A DNA stretch of 64,000 nt from the NCBI RefSeq assembly GCF_902859735.1, contig NZ_CADIJY010000002.1:248001-312000 (forward strand). Direction: 5' to 3'. The stretch is from Achromobacter aegrifaciens. Lineage in GTDB: Bacteria; Pseudomonadota; Gammaproteobacteria; Burkholderiales; Burkholderiaceae_B. Within the stretch, counting starts at the first letter, position 1, and each line of letters opens with the position of its first letter. Below, piece by piece: positions 32,995 to 42,374 of the stretch. The notes under the pieces are model-generated. The model worked only from the letters and a program-made list of their open reading frames with translations, searched no databases and had not been told where the DNA came from. The position numbers were made by a program, and so were the translations under genes.

Positions 32995-34290
32995 ATGACC
33001 GAAGCGAAGAAGCCTCAGTGGCGGCTTGAAACCGTGGCCGTGCATGGCGGCTACCGCCCCGATCCGACCACGCGCGCCGTGGCCGTGCCCATCTACCAGA
33101 CCGTGGCCTACGCGTTCGACGACACGCAGCACGGCGCCGACCTGTTCGACCTCAAGGTGCCGGGCAATATCTACACCCGCATCATGAACCCGACCACCGA
33201 CGTGCTGGAGCAGCGCGTGGCGGCCCTGGAGGGCGGCATCGCCGCGCTGGCGCTGGCCTCGGGCCAGGCCGCGGTGACCTACGCCATCCTGACCATTGCC
33301 GAGGCGGGCGACAACATCGTGTCGTCCAGCACGCTGTACGGCGGCACCTACAACTTGTTCGCGCACACGTTGCCGCAATACGGCATCACCACGCGTTTCG
33401 CGAATCCTTCCGACCTGGCCGCCTTCGAGGCCCAGATCGACGACCGCACCAAGGCCATCTTCGCGGAATCCGTGGGCAATCCGCTGGGCAACATCACCGA
33501 CATCGCCGCCTTGGCCGACCTGGCGCACCGCCACGGCCTGCCGCTGATCGTCGACAACACCGTGCCGTCGCCGTACCTGCTGCGTCCCATCGAGCACGGC
33601 GCCGACATCGTGGTGCAGTCGCTGACCAAGTACCTGGGCGGCCACGGCACCAGCCTGGGCGGCGCCATCATCGACTCGGGCAAGTTCCCGTGGGCCGAGC
33701 ACAAAGAGCGCTTCAAGCGCCTGAATACGCCGGACGTCAGCTACCACGGCGTGGTCTACACCGAAGCCTTTGGTCCGGCCGCCTACATCGGCCGCGCCCG
33801 CGTGGTGCCGCTGCGCAACACCGGCGCGGCGATCTCGCCCTTCAACTCGTTCCAGATCCTGCAAGGCATCGAGACCCTGGCGCTGCGCGTGGACCGCATC
33901 GTCGAGAACACCGTCAAGATCGCCAAGTACCTGCGCGAACATCCGAAGGTCGAGTGGGTCAACTACGCCGGCCTGCCGGACCATCCCGACCACGCGCTGG
34001 CGCAGAAGTACCTGGGCGGCAAGGCGCCCGGGCTCTTCACCTTCGGCGTGAAGGGCGGCCGCGAGGCCGGCGCGCGCTTCCAGGACGCACTGCAGCTGTT
34101 CACCCGCCTGGTCAATATCGGCGACTCCAAGTCGCTGGCCACGCACCCCGCATCCACCACGCACCGCCAGCTCAATCCCGAAGAGCTGCAGAAAGCCGGC
34201 GTGCGCGAGGAAACCGTGCGCCTGTCGATCGGCATCGAGCATATCGACGACCTGCTGGCGGATCTGGATCAGGCGCTGGCGCAGGTGTAA
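32995..34290 (+). CDS. metY: O-acetylhomoserine sulfhydrylase (aminocarboxypropyltransferase)
   Basis: A 431-residue Cys/Met-metabolism PLP enzyme. It opens with the MetY pattern ETVAVHGGYRPDPTTRAVAV PIYQT (residues about 11-35), shows YTRIMNPTTDVLEQRVAALEG, and has the PLP lysine in QSLTKYLGGHGTSLGG near 207-222. It makes homocysteine from O-acetylhomoserine and sulfide for methionine synthesis in the cytoplasm. An AGGAGA element precedes the ATG. The aminotransferase lies upstream and a hydrolase starts three bases after its stop, so these may be one transcript. Confidence 0.93.
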   Translation: MTEAKKPQWRLETVAVHGGYRPDPTTRAVAVPIYQTVAYAFDDTQHGADLFDLKVPGNIYTRIMNPTTDVLEQRVAALEGGIAALALASGQAAVTYAILTIAEAGDNIVSSSTLYGGTYNLFAHTLPQYGITTRFANPSDLAAFEAQIDDRTKAIFAESVGNPLGNITDIAALADLAHRHGLPLIVDNTVPSPYLLRPIEHGADIVVQSLTKYLGGHGTSLGGAIIDSGKFPWAEHKERFKRLNTPDVSYHGVVYTEAFGPAAYIGRARVVPLRNTGAAISPFNSFQILQGIETLALRVDRIVENTVKIAKYLREHPKVEWVNYAGLPDHPDHALAQKYLGGKAPGLFTFGVKGGREAGARFQDALQLFTRLVNIGDSKSLATHPASTTHRQLNPEELQKAGVREETVRLSIGIEHIDDLLADLDQALAQV

Positions 34291-34293
34291 GCC

Positions 34294-35121
34294 ATGACGA
34301 TGCTTCCCCGCAGAACCTTGTTGAAGCTGGCCGCGGGCTTGCCCGCGCTGGCAGCCGCGGGAGCGGCCGGGGCGGCAGCCCCGGCTGCCCCGGCCGCAAA
34401 GGCCCGCAACTATGTCCTGGCCCACGGCTCATGGCATGGCGGCTGGTGCTGGCGTCCGGTGGCGGACCGCCTGCTGGCGGCCGGCCACCGCGTGTACGCG
34501 CCCAGCTACACCGGCATGGGCGACCGCGCCCATCTGCTGAGCAAGAACATCACCATCGACACCTTTGTCGAGGACCTGGTCCAGGTCATCGATACCCAGG
34601 AACTGAAGGACGTGATCCTGGTGGGCCATAGCTTCGGCGGCATCCCGATCACGGGCGTGGCCGACCGGATTCCGCAGCGGCTGGCGCATCTGGTGTACTT
34701 CGACGCCATCGTGCTGCAAAGCGGCCAGAATGCATTCTCGGTGTATCCGAAGGCGGATGCCGACGCGCGCATCGCCGCAGCCTCGAAGGCCACCGATGGA
34801 CTGGCCGTGCCGATTCCCGATCCGCTGCCGGCGGCCTGGGGATTCACGCCGGGCAGCGCGGACCATGATTGGGTCAAGCGCCGCCTGACCGCCCATCCGC
34901 TGGCCAGCTACACCACGCCACTGAACCTGAAGCACCCCATCGGCAATGGCGTGGCCCGCACCTACATCCATTGCACCCAGCCCGAGCTGGCCGTGCTGGA
35001 TGAATCGCGCAAGCTGGTGCAGTCCCAAGCGGGCTGGAACTGGGTCGACATCGCCGCGCCGCACGAAGCCCACATCACGCATCCGGCCTTGCTGGCGGAT
35101 CTGCTGCTGGGCCTGGCCTGA
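34294..35121 (+). CDS. Exported alpha/beta hydrolase (hydroxynitrile-lyase/esterase group)
   Basis: A 275-residue alpha/beta hydrolase with a probable Tat signal (PRRTLLKLAAGLPALAAAG, then an alanine/proline stretch). The mature part starts YVLAHGSWHGGWCWRPVAD, which supplies the oxyanion region; the nucleophile serine is in LVGHSFGGIPITG near residues 109-121, and the catalytic histidine is in PHEAHITHP near the end. This subgroup includes plant-type esterases and hydroxynitrile lyases and many uncharacterised bacterial enzymes. It follows metY by three bases. Substrate is unknown. Confidence 0.82.
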   Translation: MTMLPRRTLLKLAAGLPALAAAGAAGAAAPAAPAAKARNYVLAHGSWHGGWCWRPVADRLLAAGHRVYAPSYTGMGDRAHLLSKNITIDTFVEDLVQVIDTQELKDVILVGHSFGGIPITGVADRIPQRLAHLVYFDAIVLQSGQNAFSVYPKADADARIAAASKATDGLAVPIPDPLPAAWGFTPGSADHDWVKRRLTAHPLASYTTPLNLKHPIGNGVARTYIHCTQPELAVLDESRKLVQSQAGWNWVDIAAPHEAHITHPALLADLLLGLA

Positions 35122-35244
35122 GCCGGCACGGCCAGGATGGGCGGCTGATACGGTCGCCCGGGCATCGCAGTTTGCGGGCATCATGCGGGATTGCGCCGGG
35201 CCGCCAGTGCCCGCGCGTCCGATGCCGACCCGCAGGAGACCTCC

Positions 35245-36357
35245 ATGGCCCGTCCGACCGTCCACGCCGCGCTGCCCGCGGATCTGCAAGCCTGGCTGCG
35301 ACAGCATGCCGATGCGCTGGACGACGGCAGCATGGATGCGGCGGTAGTGTTGCCGCAACTGGCTGCCGCCGACGTGTTGCGCCATGGCGTGCCCGTGGCG
35401 CAGGGCGGCTTGCCAGACACGGATATCGGCGACGCGATCGAAATGATCGCGCAATTGGCGGAGCTTTCCGTTGCCGGGGCCTTCGTGGCCTGGAGCCAGC
35501 GAGTCTTCATCGAGTATCTGCTGCGCAGCCCCAACAAGGCTCTTGCGGAAGCCTGGCTGGCGCCGCTGCTGAAGGGTGAGCAGGCCGGTGCGACCGCGCT
35601 GTCGAACGCCATGAAGTTCCTGAGCGGCATCGAGTCGCTGCAGATCGCCGCGCGCGAGGCGGACGGCGCGTGGGTGCTGGACGGCCGGATGCCCTGGGTC
35701 ACCAATCTGCGGCCCCAGGGCTTCCTGGTGGCCGCCGCTGTTGCCGCGCCCGATGGAACGCCGGCGGTGGTCGCGCTGCCGCATGGCATCGCGGGACTTG
35801 CCCGCAGCCCGGACCTGCCTTTGTTGGCGCTGCAATCGACCCACACCGCGGCGCTGGACCTGCGCGGCGTGCGCATGGGTCCCGAATGGATCATCCATCC
35901 TGATGCGCGCGAGTATCTGCCCCAGGCCAGGCCGGCCTTTGCGGGCATGCAATGCGGCCTGTCCATCGGCCTGGCGCGGGGCGCTTTGCGCGCCGCGCAA
36001 CAGGCAGGGCAGGGCCTGGCCTCGCGCGGCATCCTGGGCCAGCCGCTGCAAGCGCTGGAGACGCAGTTGCACGCGCTGACGGCGGGTTTGATCGATGGGG
36101 TGCGCAGCGGGAGCTTCGTCTCGCAGCCCTGGCGGCTGTTCGAGCTCCGCATCGCCTTGGCCGAAGCGGCCCAGCAGGCGGTGCAGCTGGAACTGCAGGC
36201 CAGCGGCGGCGCGGCCTATCTGCGGCCGGCTGGCGCAGGCTTTGCGCGGCGCTGGCGGGAAGCGGCATTCCTGCCCATCGTCACGCCCAGCCTGGTGCAA
36301 TTGAAGACGGAGCTGGCCAAGCGCCAGGCGCGGCTGGCGGCCGAAGCGGGTGGATAG
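35245..36357 (+). CDS. Acyl-CoA dehydrogenase-like flavoprotein
   Basis: A 370-residue protein with the acyl-CoA dehydrogenase order: helical N-terminus (LPQLAAADVLRHGVPVAQGG; ELSVAGAFVAWSQRVFIEYL), a beta middle domain (GAWVLDGRMPWVTNLRPQG) and a helical C-terminus. The middle-domain WVTN loop is kept. The usual C-terminal catalytic glutamate context is not obvious, so a monooxygenase of the related DszC/SfnB type or an inactive homologue is possible. GCAGGAG precedes the ATG at 35245. It stands alone after the hydrolase with a 123-bp gap. Confidence 0.75.
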   Translation: MARPTVHAALPADLQAWLRQHADALDDGSMDAAVVLPQLAAADVLRHGVPVAQGGLPDTDIGDAIEMIAQLAELSVAGAFVAWSQRVFIEYLLRSPNKALAEAWLAPLLKGEQAGATALSNAMKFLSGIESLQIAAREADGAWVLDGRMPWVTNLRPQGFLVAAAVAAPDGTPAVVALPHGIAGLARSPDLPLLALQSTHTAALDLRGVRMGPEWIIHPDAREYLPQARPAFAGMQCGLSIGLARGALRAAQQAGQGLASRGILGQPLQALETQLHALTAGLIDGVRSGSFVSQPWRLFELRIALAEAAQQAVQLELQASGGAAYLRPAGAGFARRWREAAFLPIVTPSLVQLKTELAKRQARLAAEAGG

Positions 36358-36386
36358 CGGCGCGGCGAGGCCGCGACGGCCGGGTC

Positions 36387-36851
36387 TTATCGCCGTATGC
36401 CTTTGCCATTGACCGGGCAGACAATCTCGCGCAGCTTGCGCTGCACGGGGTCTTGCGCGATTGGCGCATTGCGGATGCCGGGCGGAGGCAGGGACTCGAC
36501 GATGGGGCCGGTGGCGTTCTCGCCCGCATGGTGCACGACCTGGCTGACGGTATAGGTGCCGGCGGTGCAGTTCATGGTGACCGGCTGGATCACGGAGCGG
36601 TAGGGTTGCCCGTTGGCGGCGGAAATCTTGGGCTGGGCGTAGAACCAGGCTACGTTCACGGCCATCACGGCCGGGCGCTCCGATACCACCTTGATCGACG
36701 CGCTGTCGTAGAACACGCCAGGCATGGCTTGGGGGTCCAACGGCAGCCAGGCTGCTGCGGCGGACGGCATGTCGCCGGGCGGCGCGGCCTGCGCGGGGTG
36801 GACCCAGGCGGTCACGGCCAGGGCGATCAGGAATGCGTGCCTTGCGGTCAT
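36387..36851 (-). CDS. Small secreted protein, surface-adhesin E-like
   Basis: A 154-residue protein with a signal peptide cut likely after AQA (HPAQA-APPGDM). The mature part shows the pattern of adhesin E-like proteins: WLPL followed by VFYDSASIKVV and AVNVAWFYAQPK, a first cysteine in VTMNCTAGTYTVSQ and a second in REIVCPVNG, which could form a disulfide. In some pathogens such proteins bind host factors, but most homologues are uncharacterised. It converges with the acyl-CoA dehydrogenase-like gene. Confidence 0.65.
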   Translation of the reverse strand: MTARHAFLIALAVTAWVHPAQAAPPGDMPSAAAAWLPLDPQAMPGVFYDSASIKVVSERPAVMAVNVAWFYAQPKISAANGQPYRSVIQPVTMNCTAGTYTVSQVVHHAGENATGPIVESLPPPGIRNAPIAQDPVQRKLREIVCPVNGKGIRR

Positions 36852-36970
36852 TGGTGTTTTCCGGTGGTGGCGCGGCGCGCCGGCGCCAGGCTTGTGGCCA
36901 TGGCGTGTACCTGATCATACCGGGCAGGGCGCGTGCGCGCGGAGCGAATACGTCCGAGGGGCGGCGGGGC

Positions 36971-37660
36971 CTAAGCCGTCAACACATATTCCGGATAGCG
37001 CCTGCAGATCTCGGCTACTTGGCTGAGGGTGCCCGAAAGGTGTTCCCGCAGCACCTGCTGGGCGCGCTGCGGGTTCTGCGCGACGATGGCGTCCAGCAGG
37101 CGCTGGTGGTCGTCCAGGATGCGCTCGGCCTTGCCGGCCTCGGGCAGGTGCAGGCGGCGCAAGCGGTCCAGGTGGCCGCTGTAGCGTTGCGCCAGTTCCC
37201 ACAGCCGGGTCACGCCGGCGGCTTCGTGCATGTCGCGGTGGAAGGCCTGGTCGGCGTCGATGAAGCGCTGGTACTGGCTGCTGGCGTGGCTGGCGCGCTG
37301 CAGGTCGATGCTGGCCTGCAGGCGCTGGAAGAGCTGCGGATCCGGGCGCTGCGCCAGCATCTGCACGATCTCGAGCTCCAGCGAGCGGCGCAGGAAATGC
37401 GCCTCGCGGGCGGCGTCCACATCGATGCGGCTGACCACCGTGGTGTGCTGCGGATAGATCTCGACCAGCGCTTCCTCGGCCAGCCGCATCAGCGCGTCGC
37501 GGATCGGGGTCTGGCTCAGGCCGTAGGTTTCCGCCAGCGTGATGCGCGACAGGGGCGTGCCCGGAGCCAGTTCCAGGGACACGATCTGTTCGCGTAGATG
37601 TTCGAAGACCTGAGGCGCGGCGTGGCGCGAACGGTCCAGTCTGAGCTTGGTGCTTTGCAT
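36971..37660 (-). CDS. GntR-family (FCD) transcriptional regulator
   Basis: A 229-residue GntR regulator of the FadR/FCD subgroup. The winged helix-turn-helix spans about residues 15-80 (PQVFEHLREQIVSLELAPG; LAETYGLSQTPIRDALMRL), and the all-helical FCD ligand domain follows with its metal-site histidines (DADQAFHRDMHEAAG; DDHQRLLDAI). It is divergent from the sugar-acid-type dehydratase at 37784, and a clean palindrome lies between them, so it probably represses that operon until an acid substrate binds. Confidence 0.9.
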   Translation of the reverse strand: MQSTKLRLDRSRHAAPQVFEHLREQIVSLELAPGTPLSRITLAETYGLSQTPIRDALMRLAEEALVEIYPQHTTVVSRIDVDAAREAHFLRRSLELEIVQMLAQRPDPQLFQRLQASIDLQRASHASSQYQRFIDADQAFHRDMHEAAGVTRLWELAQRYSGHLDRLRRLHLPEAGKAERILDDHQRLLDAIVAQNPQRAQQVLREHLSGTLSQVAEICRRYPEYVLTA

Positions 37661-37724
37661 CGGGTCGCGTGCGGAGTTGGGCCTGAAGAGTAACGGAGTT
37701 TAGCGGGTTTTTACCTAGCTGACG

Positions 37725-37740
37725 CACTAATGTATTAGTG
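37725..37740. promoter_or_regulatory. Palindromic operator, GntR/dehydratase intergenic region
   Basis: CACTAATGTATTAGTG has perfect 7-bp arms around GT and ends 43 bp before the dehydratase ATG. The size and position suit a dimeric GntR regulator, here the one divergently encoded at 36971-37660. Confidence 0.6.
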
Positions 37741-37783
37741 TTTAAATGGCCCGGTCAACATTGCGAAAGACCGCCTCACCCCT

Positions 37784-39514
37784 ATGAAACGCTCCTACGA
37801 AAGCCTGCGCAGCGCCGCCTGGATGGCCCGGGACGACCTGCGTTCCTTCGGCCACCGCTCCCGCATGATGCAGATGGGCTATGGCCCCGACGACTGGGCG
37901 GGCCGCCCGGTCATCGCCATCATCAACACCTGGTCGGACCTTAATCCCTGCCACAGCCACTTCAAGCAGCGCGTCGAGGACGTCAAGCGCGGCGTGTTCC
38001 AGGCGGGCGGGTTTCCGGTGGAGCTGCCCGCGATTTCGGTATCGGAATCCTTCGTCAAGCCGACCACCATGCTGTACCGCAACTTCCTGGCCATGGAGAC
38101 CGAAGAGCTGCTGCGCAGCCATCCGGTCGACGGCGCGGTGCTCATGGGCGGCTGCGACAAGACCACGCCGGGTCTCATCATGGGCGCGGTCAGCGCCGGG
38201 CTGCCTTGCGTCTACGTGCCCGCCGGCCCCATGCTGCGCGGCAACTGGAAGGGCAAGATCCTCGGGTCCGGGTCGGATGCCTGGAAGCTCTGGGACGAGC
38301 GCCGCGCCGGCAAGATCACGCAGGAGCAATGGACCGAGGTCGAGGGTGGCATCGCCCGCAGCTACGGCACCTGCATGACCATGGGCACGGCCAGCACCAT
38401 GACCGCCATCGCCGAAGCCATAGGCATGACGCTTCCGGGCGCCTCCTCGATCCCGGCGGCGGACGTCAACCATATGCGCATGTCCGCCGAATGCGGCCGG
38501 CGCGTGGTGGAGATGGTCTGGGAGGACCTGACGCCGCAGCGCATCCTGAGCCTGGCCTCCTTCAAGAACGCCATCAACGTGGCGATGGCCATGGGCTGCT
38601 CCACCAATGCCATCGTGCACCTGGTCGCCATGTCGCGCCGCGCCGGCTGCGCCGTGGGCCTGGACGACTTCGACGCCGCCAGCCGCAAGGTCCCGGTGAT
38701 CGCCAACATCCGGCCCAGCGGTGACACCTATCTGATGGAAGACTTCTTCTACGCGGGCGGGCTGCCGGCGCTGATGTCGCGGCTGCAGGACCATCTGGAT
38801 CCGTCCGCCATGACAGTCACCGGCAAGACCCTGGGCGAGAACATCGCCGGCGCCGAGGTCTACAACGACGACGTGATCCGCCCGCTGGACCAGGCCATCT
38901 ACGACGAAGGCGCGCTGGCCGTGCTGCGCGGCAATATCGCGCCGGACGGCTGCGTCATCAAGCCCAGCGCCTGCGCGCCGCAGTACCTGCGCCACACCGG
39001 GCCGGCCCTGGTGTTCGACGACTACCCCAGCATGAAGGCCGCGGTGGACGACGAGAACCTGGACGTCACGGCCGACCACATCATGATCCTGCGCAATGCC
39101 GGACCCCAGGGCGGTCCCGGCATGCCGGAGTGGGGCATGCTGCCCATTCCGACCAAGCTGGTGAAGCAGGGCGTGCGCGACATGCTGCGCCTGTCCGACG
39201 CCCGCATGAGCGGCACCAGCTACGGCGCCTGCATCCTGCACGTGGCGCCGGAAAGCTATATCGGGGGCCCGCTGGCCCTGGTGAAGACGGGCGACCTGAT
39301 CACCGTCGACGTGCCCGCGCGCAGCATCCACCTGAACGTCAGCGACGAAGAACTGGCCGCGCGCCGCGCCGCCTGGACGCCGCCGCCCCGGCGCTACGAG
39401 CGCGGCTACGGCTGGATGTACTCGAAGCACATCCTGCAAGCCAACGACGGCTGCGATTTCGATTTCCTGGAAACCGCTTTCGGCGCGCCCGTGCCCGAAC
39501 CCGAGATCTTTTAA
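37784..39514 (+). CDS. IlvD/Edd-family dehydratase (L-arabinonate dehydratase type)
   Basis: A 576-residue Fe-S dehydratase of the IlvD/Edd family. The three cluster cysteines are in SDLNPCHSHF, MGGCDKTTPG and YGTCMTMGTAST. Details such as the start RSAAWMARDDLRSFGHRSRM are typical of the sugar-acid branch (L-arabinonate/D-xylonate dehydratases) that makes 2-keto-3-deoxy acids, not of IlvD proper. It leads an operon with an RraA-like protein and a Bug receptor. The divergent GntR gene and the palindrome at 37725 suggest substrate-induced expression. Confidence 0.9.
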   Translation: MKRSYESLRSAAWMARDDLRSFGHRSRMMQMGYGPDDWAGRPVIAIINTWSDLNPCHSHFKQRVEDVKRGVFQAGGFPVELPAISVSESFVKPTTMLYRNFLAMETEELLRSHPVDGAVLMGGCDKTTPGLIMGAVSAGLPCVYVPAGPMLRGNWKGKILGSGSDAWKLWDERRAGKITQEQWTEVEGGIARSYGTCMTMGTASTMTAIAEAIGMTLPGASSIPAADVNHMRMSAECGRRVVEMVWEDLTPQRILSLASFKNAINVAMAMGCSTNAIVHLVAMSRRAGCAVGLDDFDAASRKVPVIANIRPSGDTYLMEDFFYAGGLPALMSRLQDHLDPSAMTVTGKTLGENIAGAEVYNDDVIRPLDQAIYDEGALAVLRGNIAPDGCVIKPSACAPQYLRHTGPALVFDDYPSMKAAVDDENLDVTADHIMILRNAGPQGGPGMPEWGMLPIPTKLVKQGVRDMLRLSDARMSGTSYGACILHVAPESYIGGPLALVKTGDLITVDVPARSIHLNVSDEELAARRAAWTPPPRRYERGYGWMYSKHILQANDGCDFDFLETAFGAPVPEPEIF

Positions 39515-39560
39515 AGCGTCATCCGCGCCCATCCCACCGTCTTCAGAATACGGAGCCATC

Positions 39561-40280
39561 GTGTCCCAAATGAATCCCGAAACCCGCGCCCGCCTGGCCG
39601 GCGTCAGCACCGCCACCCTGTGCACGGCCTTGTTCAAGCGCGGCCTGCGCAACCAGTTCATCCAGGACGTGCGTCCACTGAACGCCACGCTGCCCAATAT
39701 GGTCGGCCCGGCGTTCACCCTGCGCTACATCCCCGCGCGCGAGGACCTGAACACCATCAAGGTGTTCGAAGACCGCGCCCATCCGCAGCGCGTTGCAGTC
39801 GAGACCTGCCCTGAAGGCGCGGTGCTGGTCATGGACAGCCGCAAGGACGCGCGCGCGGCTTCCGCCGGTTCCATCCTGGTGACGCGGCTGATGAAGCGCG
39901 GCGTGGCTGGCGTGGTGACGGACGGCGGCTTTCGCGATTCGCCCGAGATTGCCGAACTGGGCTTTGCCGCCTATCACCAGCGGCCTTCGGCGCCCACCAA
40001 CCTGACCCTGCACCAGGCCTTGGATATCAACGCACCCATCGGCTGCGGCGACGTGGCGGTGTGGCCGGGCGACATCGTCGTGGGCGACCGCGAGGGCGCG
40101 GTGGTGATCCCCGCCCACCTGGCCGACGAGATCGCCATCGAGGCCGTGGAGATGACGGCCTTCGAGGACTTCGTGACCAGCGAGGTGCAGCTGGGCGCAT
40201 CCATCCTGGGGTTGTATCCGCCCACGGATCCCGGCACCAAGGACAAGTTCGCCGCATGGCGCAAGCAACAGGGCCGCTGA
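39561..40280 (+). CDS. RraA-like protein (HMG/oxaloacetate aldolase family)
   Basis: A 239-residue member of the RraA/4-hydroxy-4-methyl-2-oxoglutarate aldolase family. Motifs are GPAFTLRYIPAREDL, the substrate-binding arginine in VTDGGFRDSPE near residues 114-124, and GDVAVWPGDIVVGDREG near 159-175. Relatives either bind RNase E or cleave or decarboxylate 2-oxo acids in catabolic operons; next to a dehydratase, the second role is more likely. It starts at GTG 39561 five bases after CGGAG; the ATG at 39570 is too far from that element. A GCCGGC-TCA-GCCGGC hairpin (40289-40303) follows. Confidence 0.82.
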   Translation: MSQMNPETRARLAGVSTATLCTALFKRGLRNQFIQDVRPLNATLPNMVGPAFTLRYIPAREDLNTIKVFEDRAHPQRVAVETCPEGAVLVMDSRKDARAASAGSILVTRLMKRGVAGVVTDGGFRDSPEIAELGFAAYHQRPSAPTNLTLHQALDINAPIGCGDVAVWPGDIVVGDREGAVVIPAHLADEIAIEAVEMTAFEDFVTSEVQLGASILGLYPPTDPGTKDKFAAWRKQQGR

Positions 40281-40338
40281 GCCTTGCCGCCGGCTCAGCC
40301 GGCAACCCCATAAGTCAAACAAGAGGCAGGAGACAACC

Positions 40339-41328
40339 ATGAACACGCAACGACGCGGCGCGCTGGCCGCGCTGCTGGCCGCCGCCATGCTGGGCACGTT
40401 GGCGGCGCCCGCGCAGGCCGCCGACTGGCCCGCGCAGAAGCCGATTTCCTATGTGGTGCCGTTCACCGTGGGCGGTTCGACCGACGTGGTGGGCCGGGTG
40501 CTGGCCCAGAAGCTGGGCGACCGCCTGCATCAGAACGTCATCGTCGAGAACAAGCCCGGCGCCGCGGGCGGCATCGGCGCGACCTATGTGGCCAAGGCGC
40601 CGCCGGATGGCTACACCCTGTTCGGCGGCACCATCAGTACGCACGCCATCAATGCCAGCCTGTACAAAAACCTGAAGTACGACCCGGTCAAGGATTTCGA
40701 GCCGGTTTCGCTGATCGCCTACCTGCCCAACGTATTGCTGGTGGATCCGAACCTGGGCGTTAATTCCGTGGCCGACCTGATCGCGCTCTTGAAACGCGAT
40801 CCTTCCAAGCGCACCTTCGCGTCCTCGGGCGCCGGCACCTCCACGCACCTGGCGGGTGAACTGTTCTCCAGCATGATAGGGGTGCCGCTCACGCACGTGC
40901 CGTACAAGGGCACGCCGCCCGCCATGGTCGACGTGTCCTCGGGCGCGGTGACCTTCATGTTCGACCAGATGACGGCGGCGTTGCCCCTGCTGCAGACCGG
41001 CAAGCTCAAGCTCCTGGCCGTGACCACCAAGGACCGCATCGCCTTGGCGCCGGAGGTGCCGACCATGCAGGAGGCCGGCGTGCCGGGCTTCCAGATGGCG
41101 TCCTGGCAGGCGGTGTACGCGCCCAAGGGCACGCCCAAGCCCATTCTCGACAAGCTGTCGCAGGAAATCGCGGTGATCCTGAAAGAGCCGGACGTGCAGG
41201 AGAAGCTGGGCAAGACCATGGGCATGGAACTGGTCGGCAGCACGCCTGAACAGCTGCGCGACCTGATGGCGACGGAGATCCCGCGCTGGGCGGAAGTGGT
41301 GAAGAAGTCGGGCGCGACGGTCGAGTAA
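40339..41328 (+). CDS. Bug-family tripartite tricarboxylate receptor
   Basis: A 329-residue periplasmic Bug (TctC-like) receptor with a signal peptide cut near AQA-ADWPAQ. The family motifs are YVVPFTVGGSTDVVGRVLAQ, NKPGAAGGIGATYVAKAPPD and the mid-protein ASSGAGTSTHLAGELFSSM near residues 155-173. Such proteins bind carboxylates with high affinity and normally deliver them to a TctAB transporter. No tctAB gene is nearby. It is third in the dehydratase operon, so the ligand may be the sugar acid or related acid degraded there. Confidence 0.9.
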   Translation: MNTQRRGALAALLAAAMLGTLAAPAQAADWPAQKPISYVVPFTVGGSTDVVGRVLAQKLGDRLHQNVIVENKPGAAGGIGATYVAKAPPDGYTLFGGTISTHAINASLYKNLKYDPVKDFEPVSLIAYLPNVLLVDPNLGVNSVADLIALLKRDPSKRTFASSGAGTSTHLAGELFSSMIGVPLTHVPYKGTPPAMVDVSSGAVTFMFDQMTAALPLLQTGKLKLLAVTTKDRIALAPEVPTMQEAGVPGFQMASWQAVYAPKGTPKPILDKLSQEIAVILKEPDVQEKLGKTMGMELVGSTPEQLRDLMATEIPRWAEVVKKSGATVE

Positions 41329-41344
41329 GCGGATCGGGCAAAGG

Positions 41345-41370
41345 GGGGACGGCATATCGGCGCCGTCCCC
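41345..41370. terminator. Hairpin between convergent Bug genes
   Basis: GGGGACGGC and GCCGTCCCC form a perfect 9-bp stem with an 8-base loop between two convergent genes, a typical bidirectional terminator position. On the minus strand a TTT run follows; the plus strand has no U-tract. Confidence 0.55.
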
Positions 41371-41392
41371 GCCGCCGCTCAGGATGTCACCA

Positions 41393-42358
41393 TCAGGGCT
41401 TCAAGTTCAGCTTCGGCACCAACGCCTTGAACGCCTCTTCCTGGCGCGCCACGTCGGCCGTGAATTGCGGCTGGTCGGCATAGGAGGGCGTCAGGTTCTG
41501 CTTGCGCATCAGCGTCTGGAAGTCCTGCGATTGCGCGACTTGGCGGGCCGCGGTGCGCCATTTTTCAACCGCGTCCGCGGGCGTGGCCTTGGGCAGGCCG
41601 ATGCCGCGCCAGACGCTGAATTGCAGGTCCGCGCCTTTTTCCTTCATGGTCGGGACGGAGGGCAGGTTGTCCAGGCGCTTGGGCGCCATGACCGCCAGGG
41701 TGCGCAGCTTGCCGGTTTCCACGTGCTGCTGCAGTTCGGCGTAGGCAACCGTGGTGGCCTGCACGTCGCCCGCCAGGAGACCCATGATGGCCGGGGCCGA
41801 GCCCTGGTAGGGCACGTGCACGAACTTCACGCCAGCCTGTTCGCCCAGCGCCGCCGCCGCCATGTGCGGCACCGTGCCGATTCCGGCGTTGGACACGGCG
41901 ACGCGTTCGGGATTCTTCTTGGCGTCCGCCAGGAATTCCTCCACCGTCTTCCAGGGCGCATCGGCGCGTACCGTGACCGACGAGGGATCGTCGGTGAAGC
42001 GGGCGATGGGCTGGAAGTCGCCGACCGTGGTCTTGCCTATGCCCATCAGGGGCACCACCAGCATTTCAGGCGTCATCAGCACCAGCCGGTAGCCGTCGGG
42101 CTGCGCGTTGGCCACGTAGGCCCAGCCGATGGAGCCGCTGGCGCCCGGCTTGTTGATCACCACCGTGGGCTGCGCCAGCATGGGCGGGCGCACCGCCTCG
42201 GCGATGGCGCGCGCGGTGTTGTCGCTGCCGCCGCCGGGCTGGTAGGCGACCACCAGTTCCATCGAGCGGGCGGGGTAGTCCGCGGCGTGCGCGGCGGACA
42301 GGACGGAAACTGCGGACAGGGCGCTGAAGGCCAGCGCGGACAGGCGGTATGGGCGCAT
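41393..42358 (-). CDS. Bug-family tripartite tricarboxylate receptor
   Basis: A 321-residue Bug-type periplasmic receptor with a signal peptide cut near AHA-ADYPAR. Motifs are LVVAYQPGGGSDNTARAIAE, INKPGASGSIGWAYVANAQP and VSNAGIGTVPHMAAAALGEQ. It is downstream of the DapA-like gene by 16 bp on the same strand, so the two are one operon, and the ligand is probably a carboxylate processed by that aldolase. No membrane transporter subunits are encoded close by. Confidence 0.9.
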   Translation of the reverse strand: MRPYRLSALAFSALSAVSVLSAAHAADYPARSMELVVAYQPGGGSDNTARAIAEAVRPPMLAQPTVVINKPGASGSIGWAYVANAQPDGYRLVLMTPEMLVVPLMGIGKTTVGDFQPIARFTDDPSSVTVRADAPWKTVEEFLADAKKNPERVAVSNAGIGTVPHMAAAALGEQAGVKFVHVPYQGSAPAIMGLLAGDVQATTVAYAELQQHVETGKLRTLAVMAPKRLDNLPSVPTMKEKGADLQFSVWRGIGLPKATPADAVEKWRTAARQVAQSQDFQTLMRKQNLTPSYADQPQFTADVARQEEAFKALVPKLNLKP

Positions 42359-42374
42359 GGTGGCGGCTCCGGTA

